Assembly (NCBI GenBank): GCA_017475805.1
Contig: JAFVEW010000195.1
Span: 1-6,335, forward strand
Source of the DNA: Synergistaceae bacterium
Lineage (GTDB): Bacteria; Synergistota; Synergistia; Synergistales; Aminobacteriaceae
Length of the DNA: 6,335 nucleotides
Direction: 5' to 3'
In this document: piece after piece, positions 1-6,335 of the stretch
How the letters are laid out: every line of letters starts with the position of its first letter
How positions within the stretch are numbered: the first letter of the stretch is position 1
Program-made: the position numbers and the translations under genes
Notes under the pieces: model-generated
What the model was told of the DNA's origin: nothing
What the model saw: only the letters and a program-made list of their open reading frames with translations
Database searches by the model: none

Positions 1-11
1 TGAAAATTAAT

Positions 12-50
12 AGAGATACAGCTATGTTTACTTGACATGGTCGTATCTCT
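12..50 (+). repeat. Imperfect inverted repeat (hairpin) overlapping the rpoB promoter
   Basis: The left arm at 12-27 pairs with the right arm at 35-50 around a 7-nt loop (28-34). The outer eight pairs are perfect (AGAGATAC at 12-19 with GTATCTCT at 43-50). Then come an A-C mismatch, G-U, C-G and U-G pairs, and four perfect inner pairs (ATGT with ACAT). In RNA, 15 of 16 positions can pair. The 3' side runs into TTTGTTAT and the 5' side is A-rich. The shape therefore resembles a weak intrinsic terminator or attenuator for transcripts arriving from an upstream gene, often rplL in this position. The right arm also contains most of the -35 box and half the promoter spacer, so a protein operator is the alternative. 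The repeat is read directly; its function is inferred. Confidence 0.55.
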
Positions 51-60
51 TTGTTATCAT
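32..60 (+). promoter_or_regulatory. Housekeeping-sigma promoter of rpoBC with extended -10
   Basis: A consensus -35 box TTGACA (32-37) is followed by a 17-bp spacer and a -10 box TATCAT (55-60). A TG at 52-53 placed one base before the -10 gives an extended -10 element. The DNA upstream (1-15) is A/T-rich and could act as an UP-like element. Transcription would begin at about 66-67, leaving a leader of about 40 nt before the rpoB start. Such a strong promoter directly before rpoB suggests that rpoBC can be transcribed independently of any upstream ribosomal-protein genes. The -10 has one mismatch to TATAAT. Confidence 0.75.
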
Positions 61-90
61 GTCTAACTGCACTAAAATTACCAGACTGTC

Positions 91-99
91 AGGGGAGGT
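91..99 (+). promoter_or_regulatory. Shine-Dalgarno of rpoB
   Basis: AGGGGAGGT contains GGAGGT (94-99), fully complementary to the 3' end of 16S rRNA. The spacing from the end of GGAGG (98) to the TTG at 106 is 7 nt, close to optimal. This site decides the TTG start: the next in-frame methionine codon is at 178, which would remove the conserved N-terminal segment with the TFGR motif. Confidence 0.85.
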
Positions 100-105
100 A
101 TAACA

Positions 106-3100
106 TTGCCTGAGTTCGTTCCAATCAGCAAAACCCGAAAGCGTTACACTTTCGGACGCGCTCGTGACGTAAGCGACATGCCCGATATGATCGAGGTACA
201 GAGAGATTCTTATCATTGGTTTTATCAGGACACTGTACCGCCTGAAGAAAGAGTTTCACAAGGACTTCAGGAATTATTAGAGGAAGTTTTCCCGATAGAG
301 AGCTACGATGGGAATTTTGCTCTCGAATTTGTAAGTTATGCAATCGATAAGCCAAAGATAACAGAAGAAGAAGCACGACAAAAAGATATGACGTGGGCGC
401 GGCCTATCAAAGCTACTATAAGGCTCACGAACACAAAGACTCAAGTCCGCAAGGAAGCCAAAGAAATTTTCTTAGGAGACTTCCCTGTGATGACAGACAG
501 AGGAACTTTTATTATTAACGGCACAGAAAGAGTCGTAATTAATCAGCTTGCACGATCAGCCGGAATTTATTTCACCCGAACAGGCGATGTCTGCTCGGCA
601 AAATTAATTCCAGATAGAGGCGCATGGCTCGATTTTGCGATGCCGGAATCAGAGAAAGAAGTAATCACTGCTAACATAGATAACAGAAAGCGTCTGCCCG
701 TAACTTTGCTATTAAAAGCCTTAGGCGCACGCAACAATGAAGAAATTTTAGAGCTGCTCGGTGTCGAGACGGTTTCAAGACATTTTGATAACGAATTAAA
801 AGGCTATATGTCAGCCGAAGATGTTTATAACGAAGATGGAGATTTAATCGTTGCTAAAGGTGCATTAATCGATGAAAGTATTTTAGCGGCACTTTATAAA
901 AACGATCCTGATCCCGAAGCAAGCATCTTAGTTTATGAAATGGACTCGGGCTTGGCTCGAACTCTTGATAAAGACAAGACGAAAAGCCCAGATGAAGCTA
1001 TACAGGAAATTTTTAAGCGTTTAAGGCCGAATGAACTTGCTCGAATCGAAAACGCAAGAGATTATTTTAGAAGTTTGCTTCAAGATTCAAGACGTTATAC
1101 TCTCGGCCGTGTAGGATGTTATAAACTAAACCGCCGTCTTGGTATGGACGTTTCTGAAGAAGAAAAATTATTGACGCTTGATGATGTTGTCGCGATTATG
1201 AAAGAAATGTTCGCAATGTGCAAAGAAGATAAAGTCAGCGACGATATTGACCACTTAGGCAACAGGCGTGTACGTTCAATCGGCGAACTTTTACAAAATC
1301 AAGTCCGAATCGGTTTGTTGAGAATGGAAAGAATCGTCCGTGAAAGAATGACGACTATTCCTAACCTTGACGAAGTTACAGGCCGTGAATTAGTCAACGT
1401 CAGACCTATAGCGGCGTGTTTACGAGAGTTTTTCGGTTCAGGCCAGCTCTCGCAGTTTATGGATCAAACTAACCCGTTAGCTGAAGTTACGCATAGACGC
1501 AGACTTTCAGCACTTGGTCCCGGAGGTTTGAGCCGTGAGCGAGCAGGATTTGAAGCCCGCGACGTTCACTATACTCACTATGGAAGAGTCTGCCCGATTG
1601 AGACGCCTGAAGGTCCTAATATCGGACTCGTTTCGTCGTTGACAACTTACGCAACGTTAAATTCACACGGATTTTTAGTAACACCGCGCCGAAAAGTTAA
1701 GGACGGAAAATTAACAGATGAAGTCGTTTTGCTGTCTGCTGATGACGAAGATAAGAGCTACGTTGCTATGGCTAACACGCCTCTTGAAGATGACGGATTA
1801 ACTATAGCTGGCGATTCATGTCCTACAAGACACGGCGACGGAATCGTTACTGTTCCTAAAGAAGAAGTCGATTATATGGACGTTTCGCCGCGTCAGATTG
1901 TTTCTCCGTCTACGGCGTTGATCCCGTTCCTTGAACACGACGACGCTAACAGGGCTTTGATGGGTTCAAACATGCAGCGTCAGGCAGTGCCGCTCTTAGT
2001 TCCTGAAGCCCCGTTGGTCGGCACTGGAATTGAACACAGAATCGCTAATGACTCAGGCTCATGTATAGCAGCTAAAGAGGCCGGTGTAGTAACTTACGTT
2101 GATGCAGATAGAATTAAAATTCAAAATAAACGCGGTCGTGAAAAAGTTTACGAATTGATTAAATTCCGCCGATCAAATCAATCGACTTTAATACATCAAA
2201 GGCCGCTCGTTCGTAAAGGTCAGGAAATTGCAAAAGGCGAAATTATCGCTGACGGCCAAGCAATCGAGAACGGCGAATTAGCTCTCGGCCATAATGTTTT
2301 AGTCGCTTTCGTTCCTTGGGAGGGCTATAACTTTGAAGACGCTATTTTGTTGAGCGAAAATCTTGTGAAAGATGATAAATTTTCATCTATTCATATTGAA
2401 GAATACGAAATCGAAGCGCGCGCAACTAAATTAGGCGATGAAGAAATTACCCGCGATATTCCAAACGTCGGTGAAGACATGTTAAGAAATTTAGGCGACG
2501 ACGGAATAATTAGAATAGGTGCTGAAGTTACCGCAGGTGATATTCTTGTTGGCAAAGTTACGCCAAAAGGAGAGTCTGACCAAACACCTGAAGAAAAATT
2601 ATTGCGTGCGATTTTTGGCGAAAAGGCTCGTGAAGTCCGTGATAATTCTTTGAAACTTCCTAACGGTTCTTGGGGAAAAGTCGTAGCAGTTAAACAAATG
2701 GACAGAGATACGGGTTCTGAGGCTTTAAGTTCCGGCGTATTGCGTTCTATTAAAGTTTACGTTGCTCAAAGAAGAAAAATCACGGTCGGCGATAAAATGG
2801 CAGGCCGACACGGTAATAAAGGCGTCGTTAGCCGAATTTTACCAGTTGAAGACATGCCTTATCTTCCTGACGGTACTCCCGTTGACGTCGTTTTGAATCC
2901 TTTAGGAGTTCCGAGCCGAATGAATTTAGGCCAAGTCCTTGAAACTATCATGGGCTTTGTAGCGTTAAATAACGGCTGGCACGTTTCAACACCTGTTTTT
3001 GAGGGTGCAAACGAAAATGAAATTTTTGCTGAAATGAAAAAAATCGCCGCTGAAAAATATCCTGACTTAACTGAAGACGGAATGATTAAAATCCGCGACG

Positions 3101-3798
3101 GTCGTACAGGCCGCCCAATGGATAAAAAGGTTACTATCGGCTGTATGTATATGTTGAAATTAAATCACTTAGTTGATGACAAGATTCACGCACGTTCAAC
3201 AGGCCCGTACAGTTTAATCACTCAGCAGCCTTTAGGAGGCAAAGCTCAGTTCGGCGGTCAGAGATTCGGAGAGATGGAAGTTTGGGCTCTCGAAGGTTAC
3301 GGAGCTGCTAACGTTCTGCAAGAGATTTTGACGGTCAAATCCGACGACATTAGAGGCCGTGATAAAACTTACGAGAGAATCGTCAAAGGTCAAAGCCTCG
3401 TCAAGCCCGGCGTTCCTGAAAGTTTCAGAGTCTTGGTCAAAGAACTTCAAGGACTTGGCCTCGATGTTGAGGTTACTTTTGATGACGGCTCTCACGGAGA
3501 TATACCGATTGAAGACGATGATAAACCCGTATTCAATGCTAAACCTCCGGAGGTCTTCCAGCCTATGAGAAAGCAGAGAAAGCCACGCAAACAAGCTCAA
3601 CCGACTCTTGACGCTATCTTAACTGACGACAACACAGCAGATTCAGCATCAGAACCTACGGTCGAAATTCCTGCGGATATTTTTGAAAAAGACGAGCCTA
3701 CAGCCGAAGACTTAGCAAAAATTAATGAAGAAATTAAGGAAGACGCAGCAGCACCGAAACTTTCAGAAGTTTTTGATAACGGAGAGGAGGAAAATTAA
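106..3798 (+). CDS. rpoB: DNA-directed RNA polymerase subunit beta
   Basis: This is the beta subunit of core RNA polymerase, forming one pincer and part of the active centre; it binds the nascent RNA and the rifampicin pocket. At 1230 aa it is shorter than E. coli beta (1342) and slightly longer than Bacillus beta (about 1190). Landmarks, by comparison with E. coli: N-terminal protrusion and lobe (about 1-430); a short SI1-like module (about 232-293); rifampicin cluster I (444-470) and the [10 protein letters not shown] block (499-508); FED (743-745) before the flap (about 800-850); [12 protein letters not shown] (895-906) with K897 and K905 matching catalytic K1065 and K1073; and the C-terminal clamp segment ending near 1123. 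The SI2 insertion of E. coli is absent. A charged tail of 107 residues follows the conserved core. The TTG start is supported by a strong Shine-Dalgarno and by conservation from residue 1 onward. The gene is intact and its stop lies 2 bp before rpoC. Confidence 0.98.
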   Translation: MPEFVPISKTRKRYTFGRARDVSDMPDMIEVQRDSYHWFYQDTVPPEERVSQGLQELLEEVFPIESYDGNFALEFVSYAIDKPKITEEEARQKDMTWARPIKATIRLTNTKTQVRKEAKEIFLGDFPVMTDRGTFIINGTERVVINQLARSAGIYFTRTGDVCSAKLIPDRGAWLDFAMPESEKEVITANIDNRKRLPVTLLLKALGARNNEEILELLGVETVSRHFDNELKGYMSAEDVYNEDGDLIVAKGALIDESILAALYKNDPDPEASILVYEMDSGLARTLDKDKTKSPDEAIQEIFKRLRPNELARIENARDYFRSLLQDSRRYTLGRVGCYKLNRRLGMDVSEEEKLLTLDDVVAIMKEMFAMCKEDKVSDDIDHLGNRRVRSIGELLQNQVRIGLLRMERIVRERMTTIPNLDEVTGRELVNVRPIAACLREFFGSGQLSQFMDQTNPLAEVTHRRRLSALGPGGLSRERAGFEARDVHYTHYGRVCPIETPEGPNIGLVSSLTTYATLNSHGFLVTPRRKVKDGKLTDEVVLLSADDEDKSYVAMANTPLEDDGLTIAGDSCPTRHGDGIVTVPKEEVDYMDVSPRQIVSPSTALIPFLEHDDANRALMGSNMQRQAVPLLVPEAPLVGTGIEHRIANDSGSCIAAKEAGVVTYVDADRIKIQNKRGREKVYELIKFRRSNQSTLIHQRPLVRKGQEIAKGEIIADGQAIENGELALGHNVLVAFVPWEGYNFEDAILLSENLVKDDKFSSIHIEEYEIEARATKLGDEEITRDIPNVGEDMLRNLGDDGIIRIGAEVTAGDILVGKVTPKGESDQTPEEKLLRAIFGEKAREVRDNSLKLPNGSWGKVVAVKQMDRDTGSEALSSGVLRSIKVYVAQRRKITVGDKMAGRHGNKGVVSRILPVEDMPYLPDGTPVDVVLNPLGVPSRMNLGQVLETIMGFVALNNGWHVSTPVFEGANENEIFAEMKKIAAEKYPDLTEDGMIKIRDGRTGRPMDKKVTIGCMYMLKLNHLVDDKIHARSTGPYSLITQQPLGGKAQFGGQRFGEMEVWALEGYGAANVLQEILTVKSDDIRGRDKTYERIVKGQSLVKPGVPESFRVLVKELQGLGLDVEVTFDDGSHGDIPIEDDDKPVFNAKPPEVFQPMRKQRKPRKQAQPTLDAILTDDNTADSASEPTVEIPADIFEKDEPTAEDLAKINEEIKEDAAAPKLSEVFDNGEEEN
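799..984 (+). other. Reduced SI1-like module in RpoB
   Basis: Residues about 232-293 lie where E. coli beta carries lineage-specific insertion SI1. The segment [19 protein letters not shown] (237-255), followed by a short helix (DESILAAL), resembles the second beta-beta-prime module (BBM) of E. coli SI1. The first module appears to be missing. The conserved chain resumes at [15 protein letters not shown] (294-308). The boundaries are approximate and come from alignment by eye with remembered E. coli sequence. Confidence 0.55.
1435..1515 (+). other. Rifampicin-resistance-determining region (cluster I) of RpoB
   Basis: Residues 444-470 align without gaps to E. coli 507-533 (offset 63). The main rifampicin contact residues are wild type: Q450 (513), D453 (516), H463 (526), R466 (529), S468 (531) and L470 (533), and so is P501 (564) downstream. 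Differences from E. coli at listed positions are G446 for S509, T455 for N518 and A459 for S522. Thermus beta, as I recall it, also has Thr at the 518 position. No classical resistance substitution is present, so the enzyme is predicted to be rifampicin-sensitive; that is inference. Confidence 0.85.
3475..3795 (+). other. Charged C-terminal tail of RpoB beyond the conserved core
   Basis: Residues 1124-1230 follow the last conserved beta segment ([12 protein letters not shown], 1112-1123), after which E. coli beta ends within a few residues. The tail has an acidic stretch (about 1126-1143) and a basic cluster MRKQRKPRK (1154-1162). A long acidic, probably disordered region follows, with one likely short helix ([13 protein letters not shown]). 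Bacillus and relatives also carry acidic beta tails, but shorter ones. The basic cluster set between acidic regions suggests contact with nucleic acid or a protein partner; this is inference only. Confidence 0.75.
3785..3790 (+). promoter_or_regulatory. Shine-Dalgarno of rpoC, inside the end of rpoB
   Basis: AGGAGG lies within the last glutamate codons of rpoB, 10 nt before the TTG at 3801. Together with the 2-bp gap between stop and start, it points to ribosomes passing directly from rpoB to rpoC and to matched production of the two subunits. Confidence 0.85.
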
Positions 3799-3800
3799 AC

Positions 3801-6335
3801 TTGGCAAGAAGAAAAGAAATCACAGGAGTCAGAATTAAATTAGCGACTCCTGAAAGGATACATGAAATTTCTAAAGGCGAAGTCTTAAAGCCTGAAACTA
3901 TAAACTACAGAACTTTACGCCCCGAAGTTGACGGGCTTTTCTGCGAAAAAATCTTTGGACCTACTCGCAGTTATGAATGCCGATGCGGAAAATACAAACG
4001 CTCCGGCCCTAAATTCAAAGGCGTTGTCTGCGAACATTGCGGCGTAGAAGTTACTGATAACCGCGTCCGCCGTGAACGAATGGGACATATTGATTTAGCC
4101 GTCCCTGTTGTTCATATTTGGTATTTACGCGGCATTCCCAGCCGTTTAAGTTTGCTGCTTGGAACGACTGCAAAAGATCTAGAGAAAGTCGTTTATTTTG
4201 CTCCGTCTCGAAAAACTGAAAAAGGCTATAAAATCACAGAAACTGCACGTCCTGATGTTATTCAGAAGGGCGCGGTAGTTTTTGATAGCGAATTAAAAAT
4301 CCATGCTCACTATCAGCCTACAGGTTTTAGCTATGAAGACGCTCACCAGCTTGAGGGAATTGAAAACGTTCCTGTGAACATTGGCGACATTATCTCGGCT
4401 ACTCAAGTCTCTAAATATAAAAATGACTACGGCGAAAATAGTTTGAAAGTCGAGCCCGCTTTCACTCTCAGCCAAGCTAACGAAGAATTAGGTCTTGAAG
4501 CTGGTGCTATTGTTCCTGCTTCAAAGGCAGATGACAATGCAAAACGAGCTAAAATCGGAAATAATGACGCTTTTATCGTTACTGACGCGGTTAAATTGCC
4601 CTACGTTAAAGGACAAGTTTTATCAAACAGCGAATTAGCGATTCTTCAAAATCAATATCCTGGAAAATTCAGAATAATGCGCTATGAAAAAGTCATTGAC
4701 GATCCGAGCCATTTAGTTATTGACCCGGGTAACTCAATGTTTAATCAAGGCGACGTTATTTTTGAACATCAGGCGCGAATTTGCAAAAAATATGACGAGA
4801 ATTTTCAAGCAGGAATCGGTGCTGACGGTGTTCAGGCGTTAATTAATAAATTAGATTTGGATACTTTAGCCGATTCTTTAAGAGAACAAATCGCTGACAC
4901 AACAGGGCAGAAAAAACGAAAATTAATTAAGCGTCTTCAAGTCGTTGAAGATTTTAGAAAGAGCGACTCGAAGCCTCAATCGATGATTCTTAACGTTTTG
5001 CCTGTCATTCCGCCGGATTTAAGACCGTTAGTCCAGCTTGACGGCGGGCGCTTTGCAACGAGCGATTTGAATGATTTATATCGCCGTGTCATTAATAGAA
5101 ATAATAGATTAAAGAAGTTGCAGGCGTTAAACGCTCCTGAAATTATTGTTCGCAATGAAAAACGAATGCTTCAGGAATGTGTTGACGCTTTAATAGATAA
5201 CGGCCGCGTCGGGAAGGCGGTTTTAGGCGCAGGCAACAGACCTTTGAAGAGTCTCACGGATTTATTACGAGGCAAAAAAGGACGTTTCCGTCAGAACTTG
5301 CTTGGAAAACGTGTCGACTATTCCGGCCGTTCAGTTATCGTCATTGGACCGCAGTTAAAAATTTATCAGTGCGGTTTGCCTAAGCAGATGGCTCTTGAAC
5401 TTTTCAAGCCTTTCGTAATCCGCAGACTTGTTGAAGGCGGAATGGCTCTGAATGTCAAGCACGCTAAACGAAAAATTGAAAAAGGCGGCAGCGAAGTCTG
5501 GGAGATTTTAGAGAACATCATCAAAGATCACCCCGTAATGTTAAACCGCGCTCCGACTCTTCACAGGCTTGGTATTCAAGCGTTCGAGCCTGTCTTAATG
5601 GAGGGCAAGGCTATTCGACTTCACCCTATGGTATGTACGGCTTTCAACGCTGACTTTGACGGAGACCAAATGGCCGTTCACGTTCCTTTAAGTATTGAAG
5701 CTCAGGCTGAAGCGCGTTTATTAATGCTTTCCGCAAATAACTTGCTTTCACCTGCTTCAGGCCGTCCTGTCGTTACGCCGACTCAAGATATAGTCTTAGG
5801 AGTTTATTATTTGACGGACATGCGCGAAGGACTCGAGGGCGACGGAATGTGTTTCACTGACATGGACGACGTTTTGTCGGCAATTTCTCACGGAACAGTT
5901 CACGTTAATTCTCGAATTTGGCTGAAAGAAAATAAAGAACTTTGGGGCAATCCTAAAGGCCGCAGGAAATACACGAAAGATAACAAGCCCGTTATCGTCA
6001 ATAGTTATAAAGACGTTGAAGGCGAGCCGCGAGTAGTTTTCTTTGAGACAAGTCCTGGAAGAGTTTTATTTAATGAAAGAATCGCGCCTAAATTAAGATT
6101 CGTTAATGAACAGCTCAGCAAAAAGAAAATCGGTGCCCTGCTTGACGATGCTTATGACAAAGTTGACAGGCCAGGCGTTGTCGATATGCTTGACCAGATT
6201 AAATCGCTCGGCTATCACTGGGCTGTCCGCAGCGGAATCAGCTTCGGCATTCAGGCAGTAAGAATCCCTGAAGAAAAGGCAATCATCACGAAAGCGACTC
6301 AGGCCGAAGACGACATAGCAAAAGAAAATTACGAA
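3801..6335 (+). CDS. rpoC: DNA-directed RNA polymerase subunit beta-prime, N-terminal part (runs off the right edge)
   Basis: This is the beta-prime subunit, carrying the clamp and the catalytic magnesium site of RNA polymerase. The first 845 codons are present without frameshift or stop. TTG at 3801 is the start: it has a strong Shine-Dalgarno, and no in-frame ATG occurs before the conserved RRERMGH segment. In order: zinc-binding Cys60, Cys62, Cys77 and Cys80; [11 protein letters not shown]; a large insertion (about 134-304); [14 protein letters not shown] (335-348); lid and clamp coiled coil (about 400-470) with R433 matching sigma-contact R275 of E. coli; switch 2 [16 protein letters not shown] (496-511) with R510 matching R352; [10 protein letters not shown] (582-591) with R583 matching R425; and catalytic NADFDGD (616-622) with D618, D620 and D622. 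After the insertion the offset to E. coli is a steady 158. The bridge helix and trigger loop should lie about 95 residues or more beyond the edge. Confidence 0.98.
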   Translation, partial: MARRKEITGVRIKLATPERIHEISKGEVLKPETINYRTLRPEVDGLFCEKIFGPTRSYECRCGKYKRSGPKFKGVVCEHCGVEVTDNRVRRERMGHIDLAVPVVHIWYLRGIPSRLSLLLGTTAKDLEKVVYFAPSRKTEKGYKITETARPDVIQKGAVVFDSELKIHAHYQPTGFSYEDAHQLEGIENVPVNIGDIISATQVSKYKNDYGENSLKVEPAFTLSQANEELGLEAGAIVPASKADDNAKRAKIGNNDAFIVTDAVKLPYVKGQVLSNSELAILQNQYPGKFRIMRYEKVIDDPSHLVIDPGNSMFNQGDVIFEHQARICKKYDENFQAGIGADGVQALINKLDLDTLADSLREQIADTTGQKKRKLIKRLQVVEDFRKSDSKPQSMILNVLPVIPPDLRPLVQLDGGRFATSDLNDLYRRVINRNNRLKKLQALNAPEIIVRNEKRMLQECVDALIDNGRVGKAVLGAGNRPLKSLTDLLRGKKGRFRQNLLGKRVDYSGRSVIVIGPQLKIYQCGLPKQMALELFKPFVIRRLVEGGMALNVKHAKRKIEKGGSEVWEILENIIKDHPVMLNRAPTLHRLGIQAFEPVLMEGKAIRLHPMVCTAFNADFDGDQMAVHVPLSIEAQAEARLLMLSANNLLSPASGRPVVTPTQDIVLGVYYLTDMREGLEGDGMCFTDMDDVLSAISHGTVHVNSRIWLKENKELWGNPKGRRKYTKDNKPVIVNSYKDVEGEPRVVFFETSPGRVLFNERIAPKLRFVNEQLSKKKIGALLDDAYDKVDRPGVVDMLDQIKSLGYHWAVRSGISFGIQAVRIPEEKAIITKATQAEDDIAKENYE
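4200..4712 (+). other. Approximately 170-residue insertion in RpoC with repeated G-turn motifs
   Basis: Residues about 134-304 separate LEKVVYF (127-133) from VIDPG (306-310), which are nearly adjacent in E. coli. The catalytic triad is shifted by +158 although the protein starts 10 residues shorter at the zinc site, which accounts for about 167 extra residues. The inserted region has a quasi-periodic x-x-G-x-V/I-V/I/L motif: QKGAVV (155), NIGDII (193), EAGAIV (233) and VKGQVL (269). NQGDVI (315) continues the series in the conserved linker. Such motifs are typical of barrel-sandwich-hybrid or BBM repeats found in the non-conserved domain of Thermus and Thermotoga beta-prime. The position is read from the sequence; the fold is inferred. 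Confidence 0.75.

Noticed and set aside
1..3. TGA at the left edge as a possible stop codon of an upstream gene such as rplL
   Set aside because: Three bases give no frame information, so no upstream gene can be supported from this window.
28..376. Two minus-strand open frames (28-216 and 125-376) over the promoter and the 5' end of rpoB
   Set aside because: They lie opposite strongly conserved rpoB codons or its promoter, have no convincing ribosome binding site, and their translations resemble no family I know.
3232..3600. Open frames antisense to (3232-3600, minus) and out of frame with (3359-3568, plus) the 3' end of rpoB
   Set aside because: The rpoB frame through here encodes the highly conserved C-terminal clamp segment, so these are shadow frames produced by its codon use.
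4293..4475. Minus-strand open frame opposite the RpoC insertion
   Set aside because: It is short and has no start context or recognisable similarity. The + strand frame is continuous rpoC on both sides.
4200..4712. RpoC insertion as an intein or inserted mobile element
   Set aside because: It has no intein splice-site residues or homing-endonuclease motifs, no terminal repeats, and no evident change in codon use. It sits at a site where beta-prime domain insertions are known.

Overview
The window is an ordinary but informative slice of a bacterial housekeeping operon. It holds a complete rpoB (RNA polymerase beta subunit, 1230 aa) followed after 2 bp by the first 845 codons of rpoC (beta-prime subunit), both on the + strand. 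The reading frames cover everything from position 106 to the right edge. No mobile element, CRISPR array, tRNA or rRNA, and no credible minus-strand gene, is visible. I did not find an undescribed system here.

Layout: positions 1-105 are the only intergenic DNA. They carry a near-consensus extended -10 promoter (TTGACA, 17 bp, TGTTATCAT) lying within an imperfect 16-position inverted repeat with a 7-nt loop and a T-rich 3' flank. They also carry a strong Shine-Dalgarno for rpoB. rpoB (106-3798) starts at TTG. The rpoC Shine-Dalgarno lies inside the last codons of rpoB, and rpoC (3801 to beyond 6335) also starts at TTG. The active-site bridge helix and trigger loop of beta-prime lie beyond the right edge.

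How the genes work together: beta and beta-prime form the two pincers of the RNA polymerase core and are made from one transcript in near-equal amounts. Catalytic and structural residues recognisable by comparison with E. coli are intact. These include the beta lysines K897 and K905, the rifampicin-pocket region, the beta-prime zinc-site cysteines, switch 2 and the NADFDGD magnesium loop. Lineage-specific parts are the notable content: a reduced SI1-like module and no SI2 in beta, a charged 107-residue C-terminal tail on beta, and an approximately 170-residue insertion in beta-prime between the zinc-binding region and the clamp coiled coil.

Organism: a moderately AT-rich bacterium with Gram-positive-like Shine-Dalgarno sequences. 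The beta N-terminus (MPEFVPISK followed by a TFGR motif), the lack of SI2 and the beta-prime insertion fit Synergistota (Synergistaceae-like, possibly gut-associated) best in my judgement. This is a memory-based impression, not a search result, and a deep Firmicutes-like lineage is the alternative.
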